Assembly (NCBI GenBank): GCA_949358305.1
Contig: OX442317.1
Coordinates: 2,108,001 to 2,172,000 of the forward strand
Length of the DNA stretch: 64,000 nt
From: Strigamia acuminata
Taxonomy: Eukaryota > Arthropoda > Chilopoda > Geophilomorpha > Linotaeniidae
Direction: 5' to 3'
Positions within the stretch are counted from its first letter, which is position 1. Each line of letters starts with the position of its first letter. Shown one piece after another: positions 13,859-25,967 of this stretch. Both the position numbers and the translations under genes were made by a program. The notes beneath the pieces were generated by a model. That model was not told the DNA's origin, made no database searches, and saw only the letters and a list, made by a program, of their open reading frames with translations.

Positions 13859-14926
13859 TGTTGTGGTATTTTTGGGTGTTATTCTATTGAAATTGGGTCA
13901 GTTTATTAACTTTATTGCATTTTATGGCCAATGTGTTTATTCGATGGAAACAAATGAGAAACATTTGCATTTAAAACGGTCAAATCGTCTAAGATTCTTG
14001 AATTTATACACCGAAAACATTTTTTATTGTCCTTCACATTACTAACCATTTTCTTATTCCGGTCTCTTATTTTAAAACAGGAAGTGAAGTAGACATTTTT
14101 ATTCGTCGTGATAAATCTTTATTCCCAGTTTGAGTCATTTACTCTGATATTTGGGGTGTGAAAGGTGGGGATTTGTTTGAGGACTTCTCTTCCGAGCCAA
14201 TGCAATAACATAAAAACTCGGCACGGCAGAAACCCCCAATTTGTCTTACTGGACAACTCGCTCGGAAAGAGTTGAAAACTCGCAACAACAGCTGCACTTA
14301 TCACTCAACCCATTTGATTTACACACAAAACCCCACCCCACACCCCCCACCATCCCTTTCCAGCGCAAAAACCCCTTTTTTCTCCTCCGGATCTTAGCAA
14401 AGAGTCGCAAAACGACTTTTCTACCAAATCCAAAACTCCTCCCATCGCTACCGCAACGTCCCTGCACAACTCCCATTGTGTCCGTTGCCTCACCTCGGGT
14501 CAGGGACTCTGAACTCTAACCTCGGTTTCAGTCCCCTTCTTTGCTAAGATTGTGTGCAGCAAAGGTGCTAGAGCATAACCTTCAGATCTCAAACCTTCTC
14601 CAAACTGACAGATCGACCTGTACAGGTGACCCCCGGCGCGAGCCTCTCGCATTTCCTCGGGGACCCTCAGTGATGAGAGGGGTGGACGTTTTTTGCACAT
14701 TTTTTTCCCTTCCATTCAACTTTAATACCGAAAATCAAACCAAAAGAAGGGAAATCGAAAAAATGAGATATTGAAAAACAGATGCAGATATTGGGCATGC
14801 GCAGGTGGCATTTGCATGCATCCCATTTGCTGGCTCCATTTGTATCGAGGGGAACCGCGACCACGAGCTAACGGTTCATAACGTGCAAATCTCAGGCGAG
14901 GTCAGTGAGAACGGAGTGTGGGATTT

Positions 14927-14946
14927 TGTGTGTGTGTGTGTGTGTG
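14927..14946 (+). repeat. TG microsatellite
   Basis: An uninterrupted (TG)n tract. Confidence 0.85.
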
Positions 14947-15760
14947 GGAGGGGGGCAGGGAGATATGTGGGGGGATGCATCGTGTTTGGACGTGATTGAA
15001 AATTTATCGGGCGTCCAGCTCTGGCTTGTGCTCGGACGGGTGGAGATTTGACTGCGTCTGGAATTTCCCTCTATCGCATAACAAGTAGAAGGCGAGCGAT
15101 GGATTTGCTTGGGATGTATAAAGAGAGAGGGGAAACGATAAATTTTCATGGATTTCAGTGCAAGGAGGAAGATGGTGTGCAGATTTGTCTCTTATTGGAC
15201 GTTGCACGAGCAAAAGAGATTTTTTTTTTATTCACGTGGGAATCGTGTGTGGAGCGAACTATATTCCATCGAGAATTTTTTGAGGAAAGTGATAGAGGGA
15301 GTTGAGAAATGAGAATGGAAAATGATGAGATGAAATAATAAAAAGAAGAGAATATTTTTTTTTTATGTGGATATTTCGGATGTTTTTTTTTTATTTTTTA
15401 TTTTTTTTTATTATTTTGGGATTTGCTGCACGAGGAAGTGTTATTTTCGTGATGATTGTTGATAATATGTGGGTTTTTTTTTTTTTTTTTTTTTTGGTTT
15501 CTCGATTGATGTGCGAGTAGGTGAGTGTAACCCTGTAATCCGTTCACTCGTGGTCATGCAACCCTTTGGTACCTCTTCATTCTCCTCACTCGAATTTCTT
15601 TTGTGCGAGGTGCAAGTCATGTGGAGTCAAAGGACTTTGAGTGCATGACTCGCGTTTGTAGGCGTTTGATCGAAGTTGAGTCTCATATTTCGACAAAAAA
15701 AAATAAAAAAATAATAGAGATGAATAATTTAAAATGTAAATACGGTTTATTTAGATGGCG

Positions 15761-15950
15761 ACAATTGAAGTTGAAAAAATGCAAATTTTGGATTATTTGG
15801 TTCAATTTTAGTTGAAAAAAGGAAAGTTGTTGAATTATTTGGTTTAAAAAATGCAGATTTTGGACTATTTGATCCAATTTCAATTTTAAAATTAAATTTT
15901 TGTTACTATTTGGTTCAATTTGAGTTGAAAAAAGTGCAAAAAGTTGTGTT
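15761..15950 (+). repeat. Degenerate AT-rich tandem repeat
   Basis: Three related copies of ACTATTTGGTTCAATTT followed by GTTGAAAAAA-like sequence occur near 15789, 15861 and 15903. It is an old, diverged local duplication; an overlapping minus-strand frame is an artefact. Confidence 0.55.
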
Positions 15951-16884
15951 TGAGTCAGGAATTTTGAGTTTCTGGTGAGGAAAATGCAAAGGGGGTTGGA
16001 GTTAACACGTGTTGTTGGGTTGAGAATAACAAGGCGGAGTTGATCCGGGGGTTCCCCGCCCAATCTTAAAGGTACGGACAAAAGTTGACCTTTTCTCCCG
16101 CTGAGGGAAAATAGGGAATAATGGTTGGAGAAGAAAAGCTCGAGGCAGCGTGTACTAACAGCGTGAAGATGGACAGCTTCTTTACTTCCCCATACTTTGC
16201 TCGTATTGACGCTTGTCTAAGCAAGAATGTTCATTGACCCACACACCTGATGCGTCTCTTTTTTTTTGGCCCCTTACCGTCTTCGTCTTGTGCAAACACC
16301 GCTTGCCGGGTCAACGTTTTGACTTGGAAAACTTAAAACACTCGAGTTCTACTTGACTCGGTTAAACTTGAAAATTATGTTCGAGACAATTTATTTGTTT
16401 GAATACCTAATTTGTTATTACGCAACGATTCTCACCTGATGAATCTAGGTAGGTTCAGGTCAGAAGGTTTAATTATTGTAAAGATTCAAGTAAAGTATGT
16501 TTGTATTTGGAGGTGTCAAAACCAAAGTAATGGGCCATATTTATTTAGCCCTGGTGCCAGTTTCAGGCACTTGGCGGGGTGAAACGTGCAAGGAAATCTT
16601 TTTCTTTTAAATTGTATCCTAGTAGTAGTTTTTTATTAAAGAATTTAAAAAAAATAATTTTAAAAAATCATAATAAATTAATAATTTTTATTTGTTAATG
16701 TGTAGTTTGCTATTTTATCCCCATATGGTTCAAAAATATATTTTATACATTCTGAGCGCCGATTTTTAACAATATTTTATTGGTTTTTAACTTTGTACGT
16801 ACAATCGTGGACCTAATGTCTGATTATGCGAACAAATCGGTTTTATGAACACCTGTAGGTTCGGATAATCGACGCTTTTCTATG

Positions 16885-16918
16885 AAAAAATAAATAAATA
16901 AATAAAATAAAATAAAAC
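16885..16918 (+). repeat. TAAA-rich simple repeat
   Basis: (AAAT)n passing into (AAAAT)n. Confidence 0.8.
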
Positions 16919-19900
16919 AGAATTGCACTCGCATTGCATTAAATTACATACTAAACTCCAATTGACCTCTAAGTGATGATTAGACAAGTTAAATGATTTT
17001 ATTTCTCTAAATAGGCAGTAATAACCTCTTGCAACCCTACATTTTCTCACTTGACAACTTGAAAAAAGCTTCTTTTTTCTTTTTCTTTTTTTTAAAATAG
17101 TTTCTTTCACCTTTTTTTCCCCCCTTTTCTTTCTTTCTTTTTTTTTTTTTGTTAACCCCAAATAACTTATCGAGACTAAACGCACTATAAACCCATCTGG
17201 TTTTTCTAGTGGCAATTAGTGGAACTAGATGAATGTCTTTCCTGCACAAAGTGTAAAATGACTGACTTTCTCACACCCATTCTGGCCAATTACTTTTGGC
17301 TACGCTACAAGAATTCTGTGACCCTCGAGTCTTGCTCAAGGCACCTCTTTTTTAAACTTCACTTTCCGACCAGAGTAAAACACCAAAACATGCGATGTTT
17401 TCCTTCAACTTTGTTGTCAGTCTGTAATTTATTTTGACGGATTAAAACCACCCAAAAAAATAACTTTAAAACAAACCAAGACAAATTTATAAAAATTAAA
17501 AAATATATTTTTTTTTTATATATATTAAATTTTCCAAACCTTAAAAAAAAAATATTAAAAAAATATTTTTCTACCCAATTTTCTCCACATTACACACCCC
17601 CTTTCCTCCCCCAAATCTGTTTTACCAGTTTTTTCTCTCGCAGCGTTCGTGACTCTGCCTTCTCAAATGACTGGTTTCCTTTCCCTAAATGCCAACTTTT
17701 ATGACGGGCATTTTAAACCCATAAAAAAAATTTAAAAAATATAAAAAGATGAATATCAGATGACCAATTACAGCTACAATTTAATACCACACATAATAAT
17801 CCTTTTTTAAACCTTGCAATCCGGTCAATTATGTCAGTTGAGACGCTTCAAAGGTGAGACGAGAAGCCCGCGCAGTCACCAGGGGTCGAGAGGAGTACTG
17901 AGGGGTATTTGGGTGCAAGTTGTGCGAGCAGAAAGGGTTAATCTAAGGTGCCCTGTCAAGTGGGCTCATAAAGAGAGCTTTGAGTCGCGCACAAAGACGT
18001 CCAGGTGTGTCTGTGAAGGGGTTCCACCGTTCCACCTTACACTTTCTCTCCCTTTCCCTTCGCAGGTGAGATACGGTGAGAGTTGCTCCAACCTTGAGAG
18101 GTTTTTGTGCACCTTGCGAGTTCAAAAATGTCTCCCCTCTTTCTTTTTCATATCGCTATTCCCAATCTTTTGTTAGTGACCCCTAAAATTTCCGAAAGTG
18201 TTGAAGATGGGGGAGGAGAATAGAATGGGACTTTCATAACTGGGGAAAGAAAAAAGAGGGGGGTAAAGGTTTATGGTGCAATGTATCAGTCAGAAACACA
18301 ATTGGGTCGCTTTTTTATGGTTTTTGGGTATGAAAGGAGGCCTGATCACCTACAGACACTCTTACTTAACCCCTTTTCGCGTATGAAAGGTTATGGAAAA
18401 ATAATGTCATAAAAGTTTGAGGGTTTTCTATTTTTATCAGTCTGCATGTCTTCCCTAGAGATGACGGATTTGTTCTTTGCAAGTTTGTATCTGTTGAAGC
18501 ATTCAGGCATTCACCCCCTGTTGGGTAGGGTTGAATTGAAAGTTTCGTCTGTCTGGAAGACACAGGGACTAAGGGACCCCGACTAAGGGGTTGTGAATTG
18601 GGGGAGGTGAATCGAGTTCTCTTTGAAACCGCAAGTTGAATGAGAGATGTCCAAACACGTGTCAATGATGCTTTTCTTCGCGGAAGGGTTATCGGTCAGA
18701 ATGAGTTGTGTCCAAAGGGGTTTGGACAGGTATGGGGGTTCGGGAATTGAATGGGGGATATGGGTGCGGATGGGGATGGATGATTTTTGGGTTTTTGGGT
18801 TTTTCAATTGGGGATTTGATTATTTGAGCGAGTTTTGGGTAATTGGGTTAATCTTTGGTTATTGGATAATTGAGTGATTTTTATTTTTTTGTGTGCAATA
18901 CGTTTTATTTCTGTTGGAAATGAAAAAAATTGTTAGGCAATATGTTTTGAAATGACCTTTTTCATTGGAACTGGTTCCACCACTGCCTCAGTCACGGCAT
19001 GGTTCAGGGGTTGGGTGGGGTTTACACCTGTTTCGCTCCTGTCTAACCCACCTGTTTGAAATGCTTGAAATCATAAACCGCGATTAAATTTCGTCCACAG
19101 CGCGTGAATTGCACTTTTTATTATTTTTAATTCATTTTAAAAGAAAATAATCGTTAATCTCACTCTTCGAAAACCAGAAGAAATAATTCCAGAACACGCA
19201 AATAGAACTTAATTACACACAAAAAAACAAAACAAGAATAAACTTAAAATAGAGGAATGGACTTTGCACGAAATTAAAACGAAGACGTAAATTTCACGAT
19301 TTGTGCAAACACAGAAGAGGGGGTAAAGGCGAGCAAACGAGTTGGTTATAGGTCGCATTTGAGTACATAAGAAGGGGGAGAAATTGTGTCACAGCGCCGA
19401 ACCTAGACCAGTCTGACTCGCTCGCCTCTCTCGCACAGGTGATAAGAGAAGAGACAGACTCGAGGAGCGTCTCTTAGCGAGTCGGTGGATGACCGAGTTG
19501 TAGCGTAACCCGTTCCGACGTTCTCGGAAGGTCTGGGCGAGTCCCGTTTTATCACAACTGGCAACACTAAATGGTCAGTTGTAAAAGACGAGGCCACTAT
19601 CACTGCGTTTGACCCCCTTTCTCCACCTCGCCCCACTGTATCCCGTTGCACCTTCCTCACTCTGCCCCTTCGTCTGACCCCGTGCGACCTGCAGGCCTGG
19701 GAAGGTTGCAAGTTGCCTTCACTTTTGTACCCCTCGAACCCAGTCTGGTTCCCATGCCAACAGGTCCAGCTGGACTTGCTTGGTCTAGACATTTCCCTTT
19801 CTTTATGAAAGACGTCAGGTGAGAGGGGATCTTGCACCCATTTAACCCTTTGATGTATATACTCGACACTTTGGCGCTTCTTTTTGTCGGCAGGGGGGCT

Positions 19901-20495
19901 AGTTTGCGATGAGAAGGGAACTTGTGACATCATCTCGCGTCTGCAAGTGTGTGGGCTGTTTGATAATAATTTGTACAGAGTCTGTGTCAGCTTTTATTGC
20001 TTAGATGATTTGTTTTTCAATTTGCGACGCATTTCTAAGGTCAATAAACACATAAAAAGAGTCGTGTTTTTTTTTCTTCGTTCTTCCTATTTTTGCTCCC
20101 CCTCTTCGTGTTATTAGTTATGTGGTGAAACGGGTCACTCGGCCAAGTAAAGAGAGTGATTTTATTTCGAAAAAAAAATTTTGTTTGTTGATTAAATAAA
20201 TAAATAAGTTTGAAATTCCAACAGGAAAATGGTTTGATAAGGAAAAAATTGATGTTATTGATTGGGGAGGAGGAAATGTGTATTTTTCGCGTTTTGCCGC
20301 CGCTGTTTGGTGAGATAAATGAGCGTTGTTTATTTACGGGAATATATCGACGTTGTCGGTGTTTGGGAAAATGGTTTCGGTTTTCATCTGGTGTAATTGT
20401 GCATTTCGTAATAGCGGAACAAACTCGGGCCCAAGTGTCTGCACGTAATTCAAAGCGTTTGACCTCGACCAGGGCCAGGTCCAAAGCGGCGGCGC

Positions 20496-20508
20496 GGGTC
20501 AGAGGTGA
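20496..20508 (+). promoter_or_regulatory. DR1-like nuclear receptor site
   Basis: GGGTCA-G-AGGTGA is a direct repeat spaced by one base, matching AGGTCA-N-AGGTCA at 10 of 12 positions. DR1 sites are bound by COUP-TF, HNF4 and RXR, so autoregulation is possible but inferred. Confidence 0.3.
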
Positions 20509-23500
20509 ACGCAGCTTAACCCTATCTTATTGAGGCTGATGGTGAATTAATTCCAGTGACACCGGAGGAGGTGATTTGGGTTCACGGGCTCTCGGTTTTC
20601 CATGTCAGGAAATGCGTAAACACACGCACGTTTAATGCGTCTTTAAAGGGTTTATTGGTTAGCGATCGTGTGATATGCGATTGTTGCGTTGCGCAAACAC
20701 CATCGCGCTAAGTGAATTTTTTTTTCCTTCAACATTTGTACGTGGATTGCGATAAGTGCCATCAGCACACAAACACAGACACACACACAGTTGGCAAATG
20801 GGTTATTTTGCAAGTTTGTCGCGCAGGCATCTGGAGATTTCACTCTCTGCAAATGGCGTGTGGACTCTGATCGTAAAAGTTGTGATCTGGACAAAAGCAA
20901 TGGAATATGCACCCACAAGCGTGTTAGATGAGCAGAAAAAAAAATTCCATTTGGAATTGGATTGGAGCGCTTTTCTGATGGGACGCGTGGAAATGACTAG
21001 GAAGAAAAAAAATATATATATTATATAAAAAAAAAAATTTTCATCTTCATAAAAATTGCACCCACAAAACTCCATCATCTCTTCACTATACACAAAGAAT
21101 TATTCGGACTCGCTTTCCATTCTTATATTCCCTCTCCCGAGTCCCGACTCCCATTCTCGCATAAGCGCCACCTGGGATGAAATCGGGGGTAAGGGAAATG
21201 AAAAGGGGTATGTTTTGACTAATGAGAGCACATTGAGACGTCTCCGAGTCTCCATCTGATAAAAACACTGGTGCAAGACATTCTTCCGTTGCCGAATGGC
21301 GCAGCGGGGCTCTCGCGGGTCTATGCAAAACGCACGCGCGGCGCCGACGCTGGGGACCGCGGGGGTGGACTCGTTTGAGAGGGGCCTCGAGAATAGAAGG
21401 CGAGAAATGTTGGCGGGTGCCGAAGTTGATGGATCCCTCTGCAGGGGTGTGATTACTGGTTTCTGTCATGTCTTTACAGGTAAGGGTGCGTGGACAATGG
21501 GATCGCGCTGAGCGAAGCTTCATATGCAAATGGAGTGGAAAAAGGATTGACTTTTGGCCCGCATTGAGCGCAGTCATCTCTGGACGACTCGTTTGACGTT
21601 CTGGTCCTGAATCCTGTCTATTGATGACTCGGGAGTCGAGGCGTGGGTGGGTGTCGGCCGGTGGGGGTCTTTGCGCAGCGGGGGCGTCGAGTTCCCATGC
21701 TGCAACTGCACTGCACTGGACTGACTGGGCCTCTTTGCTCAATGACTCTTGTCAAAGTGTCTCGGTCATCATCTAATAAGTTGGTCCTAATGATAGGGTT
21801 CTTTGAAGAGTGCGCCAAAGAGATGTAAGGGAACCCCCCCGATGGGAACCGCAGGCTGGGGGTGATGCGAGGTGCGTTTGAAAAGGGGTTTTTGTCCGAT
21901 GGGACAAACTTCTTGAGGTGTTGTTCTAGGAGCCGTTGGTGTTTTCGAGGCGAAATGATGCATGGGGGCATTGAAGCGGGGGCTGGTGATGGTAAAAGCG
22001 CGAATTTCGGTTGGTGATCTGTTGATCTCGATCTGGGCGTGTGTGGGTTTATCAATAAGTTTATTGATGAGATTTCGGTGGGATAATTGGTAGTGTGGCG
22101 GTTAATGGAATTGAATGGGACGTGGCGCGAATGGAATTAGGTTTTGGCGGGGAAAGGAAAAAGTGGATTGGAGCTTTTTTTCACACTTGCTGTGAGGTTT
22201 TTTCAGGGTTTCTTATCTTCAGGTTAATCGGGCTGCAATTTACGAGCTGTTTTATGTGACTATAAATTAATTCCGGAGGTCCAGCGAGGAGTAGAATTTG
22301 TCGGAGGGTTTGCGAAGTGTCTCTGCATGGGTGGTAGCATGTTACGAGTCCAGGTGAGAATTCCACTGGGTTTGAGTGTTAATTTGAAAATTGTTTTCGG
22401 TTTTTTTTTTATTTTCTTTTTTTGAAAATATTTTATTACTATTATTTTTATTTATTATTATTTTTTGGGGTAAATAGGGTTAAATGTTTAATTGATGTGC
22501 AATTTGAATGATGCAATTACTGGAGTTGAACTTTAGTATTTGTTTGATCGCATATCATCAATTTTCACTTTCATAATAAGATTAGTTGGTAATTTGAGTT
22601 GTTTAATTTTTTTTATTAGAAGGGTTAAAGGGACGTTAGATAAAAAGGGTTTATGAGGTCAAAGTTTGGTTTTGACTTGGTCTTGTTTTATAATTGGGAG
22701 TTAATTTTATCTGATTCAAATGTTCTCATTCAAAATATAACATTAAAATGTGAGTTTACAGTATTAGACAAGGAAAATGTTTATTGCTTTTTTTTTCAAT
22801 TTATCAAAACTGGATCCGATTTTTTAAGAAGAATTATTGTGTTTTTTTGTGCAAGTCTGGGATTTTTATCGAGAGGAGGCGCTGAAGCTTGATTTAATTT
22901 GTTTTCTTTCTTTCAATTTAATTGATGAGAAAAAGAGTGAAATTTGTCACAGCAACAGGTGCGATGATGATAAGTGTGTGTAAATAAACCTCAATTGGAT
23001 TTGAAAGATTTGAAGCGGCGGTTAATAAATAAAAATAAATTTTCTTGACCGCTCTTAACAAAGACCACTTTGATCTCAACTTTAACATGAAGGTCAACCA
23101 GGTGAGCTCTAAACATTTTTCCCTACAATAAAAAAAAAATTTTTAAAAAAAATTTAAAAATTTTAGAAAATAAAATAAAATTTATCAATTAAATAAATTA
23201 CGTTACAAAATTTGAAATTTTTTTTTTTAAGAAAAAAAAAAGTTTTTGAAAACTATTTCATAAGAAGAAATACGACCTCGTGTGATTTATTATCACCAAT
23301 CTGTATTCTGTAGTTTGTAAAAGATGGGGGAATCGATGAGAAATAACTAACAAGTTCGGGGGCGTTGGATGTGGCGTCTAGACAGTGGGTGGAGTGTTTT
23401 CTTCATTGTATGTCCAGCGAGGGTAGAAACTGCAGAAAGGAAAAGTACAAAATGTGTTGCGATCCCAAAGGAAAACGAAAACTTTTTCTTTTTTCCACTC

Positions 23501-23745
23501 CCCGGGACCGGGTCGGGTGAAAAGCCTCTTTTCTCTTTCCCTTCATTGGACACAAGTAGGTCAGTGTGATTATTTCCCCCCTCGCCCGGACTAGCTTGAC
23601 CACTCGGATGACCAGTGGCTACTAGATTAAAACTCGACAACCCCTCGCTCTCTTTTTCCACTTTTCACTTTTCACTCGACAATTTCTTCGGAATCCGAAA
23701 CTGACCTAATTCACCACAGGTGTGTGCGAGGGGGAAGCAAGATTT

Positions 23746-23759
23746 TGACCCCGAGGTCA
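23746..23759. promoter_or_regulatory. Everted AGGTCA repeat (ER2)
   Basis: TGACCC-CG-AGGTCA is two everted receptor half-sites two bases apart. COUP-TFs tolerate varied orientation and spacing of half-sites. Confidence 0.3.
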
Positions 23760-24404
23760 GCCGAGGACCAGTGCTGGACTGCTGGACTGGTCAGTGAAAG
23801 TGGAGATAGTTTTCAAGGTTTTGTACCTTACAGTTTGCGCATTGCATTGCATTTTCTTTGCTCGATCACGTCCACATCGAGGCTCCACGAGGATGCGCCT
23901 GGTAATTATGGGGCGTATTAGACACCCAATAAATCCGCTGACCTTGGGGGCAGCGAACAAGGGGGAGAGGAAGAAGTCTCATAAAGTCTCTACGGTATGG
24001 AACGGTTTAATATTTTTTTGCTGTTTTTTTTTTATTCTTTTGGGTTTGCAGTTGACCTTGGGCCACGACTCTATGGAAGTGGAAAGGAGAGTGGAGTGGT
24101 GGATTTTTTTTTTTTTTCTTTTTTGATTTTTGCTCGCGGGCGAACAAAAGGAAACTCAGCAGGTGGGAGGCCCTCAAATCGTCTCCCACCTGGGCTCTCT
24201 TTTTTTGGGTTTTGCACAATCTGCGCAATGATTTATGTGGATGGTTGTAGTTGGATTAGTGTTGTGCAGTTTTTCTTTTTCTTTTTTTTTTAACGTCCGG
24301 CTTGTAAGTTGAGCGATAAAGTTTTGCTGGCTTCTTTCTGCGAAATGTCACTTCATCTGGTGTGGATAATTGAATGTTTGCTTCGTTTTTTTTAATTTAT
24401 TGTG

Positions 24405-24430
24405 TTTTTTTTTTTTTTTTTTTTTTTTTT
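24405..24430 (+). repeat. Poly-T tract (26)
   Basis: A homopolymer with no coding or target-site context to mark it as a retroposon tail. Confidence 0.85.
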
Positions 24431-25764
24431 GTTTTTTTTGGTTAAAATTTTTACTTTTTTGTCTTTGAAGGGTAATTTGTAAATTGTTTATTTTTGATTC
24501 CTGTCAGGTAGATTTTGTGGTTTTTATGGTTTTACATCTGGGTTTTTTTTGGCGAATAAAGTGTGTACCTGATGTGACTTTGAGATATCTTTTTGTTACT
24601 TTGTTTTTTGTTTCAGTTTTTTTTGTTTTTTTTCTGGTTTGCATTTTTGATCCAAATATGTTTGCTACAATAAAATCTGTAATGGAATTTTCTCATTTTC
24701 TGCTTAAATCGGGTATAAATTACAACCGAGTTAATTTTTATCTGATTGAAAAACAAGAATAAAAATAAGATAAAGATCAAAAACATCAATTAAGAATCCA
24801 CAACATGATATTTGAGCCTAGTAAACTCGTTTTTTCTTCTTTTGGAATTTAAGTTTCGAAACCACGGCGCAAAAAAAAAAATAATAATAAAATTCTAACG
24901 CACCAAAAGCCAATTAATCTCAATACCGAAGTAAATTCAAAGCACAGAGACCTAAACACGGAATTGAAGCGAGATTTCTCACATGTTAGACCAATTCCCA
25001 TAGGTGGAGTTGAATTTGTGGCCACACGCGAAGGTCATGTCGTAATGAACATAAGCACTTGACCTTGGGACGACCTTTATCATTAGCCGTGATTACCCAG
25101 TTACACCGTGTTTACTAGTGAGCTCACGCCAAACGAGTTTTACCTCCACTTTCAATCAGGAATATGATTTCACTACAAAGAGATTTGTGCCTTTGATAAA
25201 ACCCGTCTCCATTTTTTCACCTCTCATTTTCAATTCTATTTACGACCTGCAGAGATGAAAAATAACAACACTAATTATAAATCTTTTCGAGATTTTTTTC
25301 CCGTCCATTAAATTTGCAGAGAGAAATCGAGAGAGAGAAAAAATCAGCATGTTACACACACCTGGTTTTATTTCACACCTTTTTTCCGCTCCATTCACGT
25401 TAATATCTTACATCACAATTAATGTGAGAGCTCCGATGACATGACAAAGAGAAAGAAAAAGGGAAAAGTTTGCAACTATTACTTTTTTCTCTTCTTATCT
25501 GCACACATCCTTATAGTCCTACAGGGCAGAAAACGCCAAGAACTGTAATTTGGTGTCCCCTCTTGGTCTGTTATTAATATATAATTACACGTTTCTGCCA
25601 ACTATCTCAACTGACCCCGAGACCTTGAGGTCCCCTCAAGACCAACCTCAGCAAACAAGCTAATGTGCAAGAGGTGGTACTAAAAGATGATGACGTCAAA
25701 AGTACAACTTCTCAAAAAATACCTTTTCTTGTTGATTAAATCGCAATCACATTATCAATTATCA

Positions 25765-25967
25765 ATTGTACAACATCGACAAATAAATGACGTTACGATA
25801 TTGTTACGCGTACCGACCGTTCCGATAAGCGCTCGATTTGGCTTATAATTCGGTATTTAGTTGCTAAATTTCACCCAACTAAATATTACGTGAGTTAGAT
25901 CCATTAAGGACATAAAACCACGTAATAATATTATAAATTGTGTAACATCGACAAATAAATGACGTTA
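25765..25967 (+). repeat. Direct repeat pair 172 bp apart
   Basis: A 24-bp sequence starting AACATCGACAAATAAATG is exactly repeated at 25772-25795 and 25944-25967, and ATTGT is conserved just upstream of both. The intervening DNA is not repeated. Its origin is unknown. Confidence 0.7.

Larger units (their letters stand above)
13859..25764. other. Gene-free DNA with GC-richer patches
   Basis: GC-richer segments at about 14400-14640, 19400-19800 and 21290-21720 alternate with AT-rich DNA. The longest frame (21086-21742, minus) is Pro/Arg-rich and resembles no family. The region contains a DR1-like and an ER2-like receptor site. These patches are candidate regulatory elements only. Confidence 0.5.

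Noticed and set aside
21086-21742. 218-codon open frame on the minus strand, the longest outside svp
   Set aside because: Composition follows local GC content, there is no recognisable domain, hydrophobic core or family motif, and no splice partner was found.
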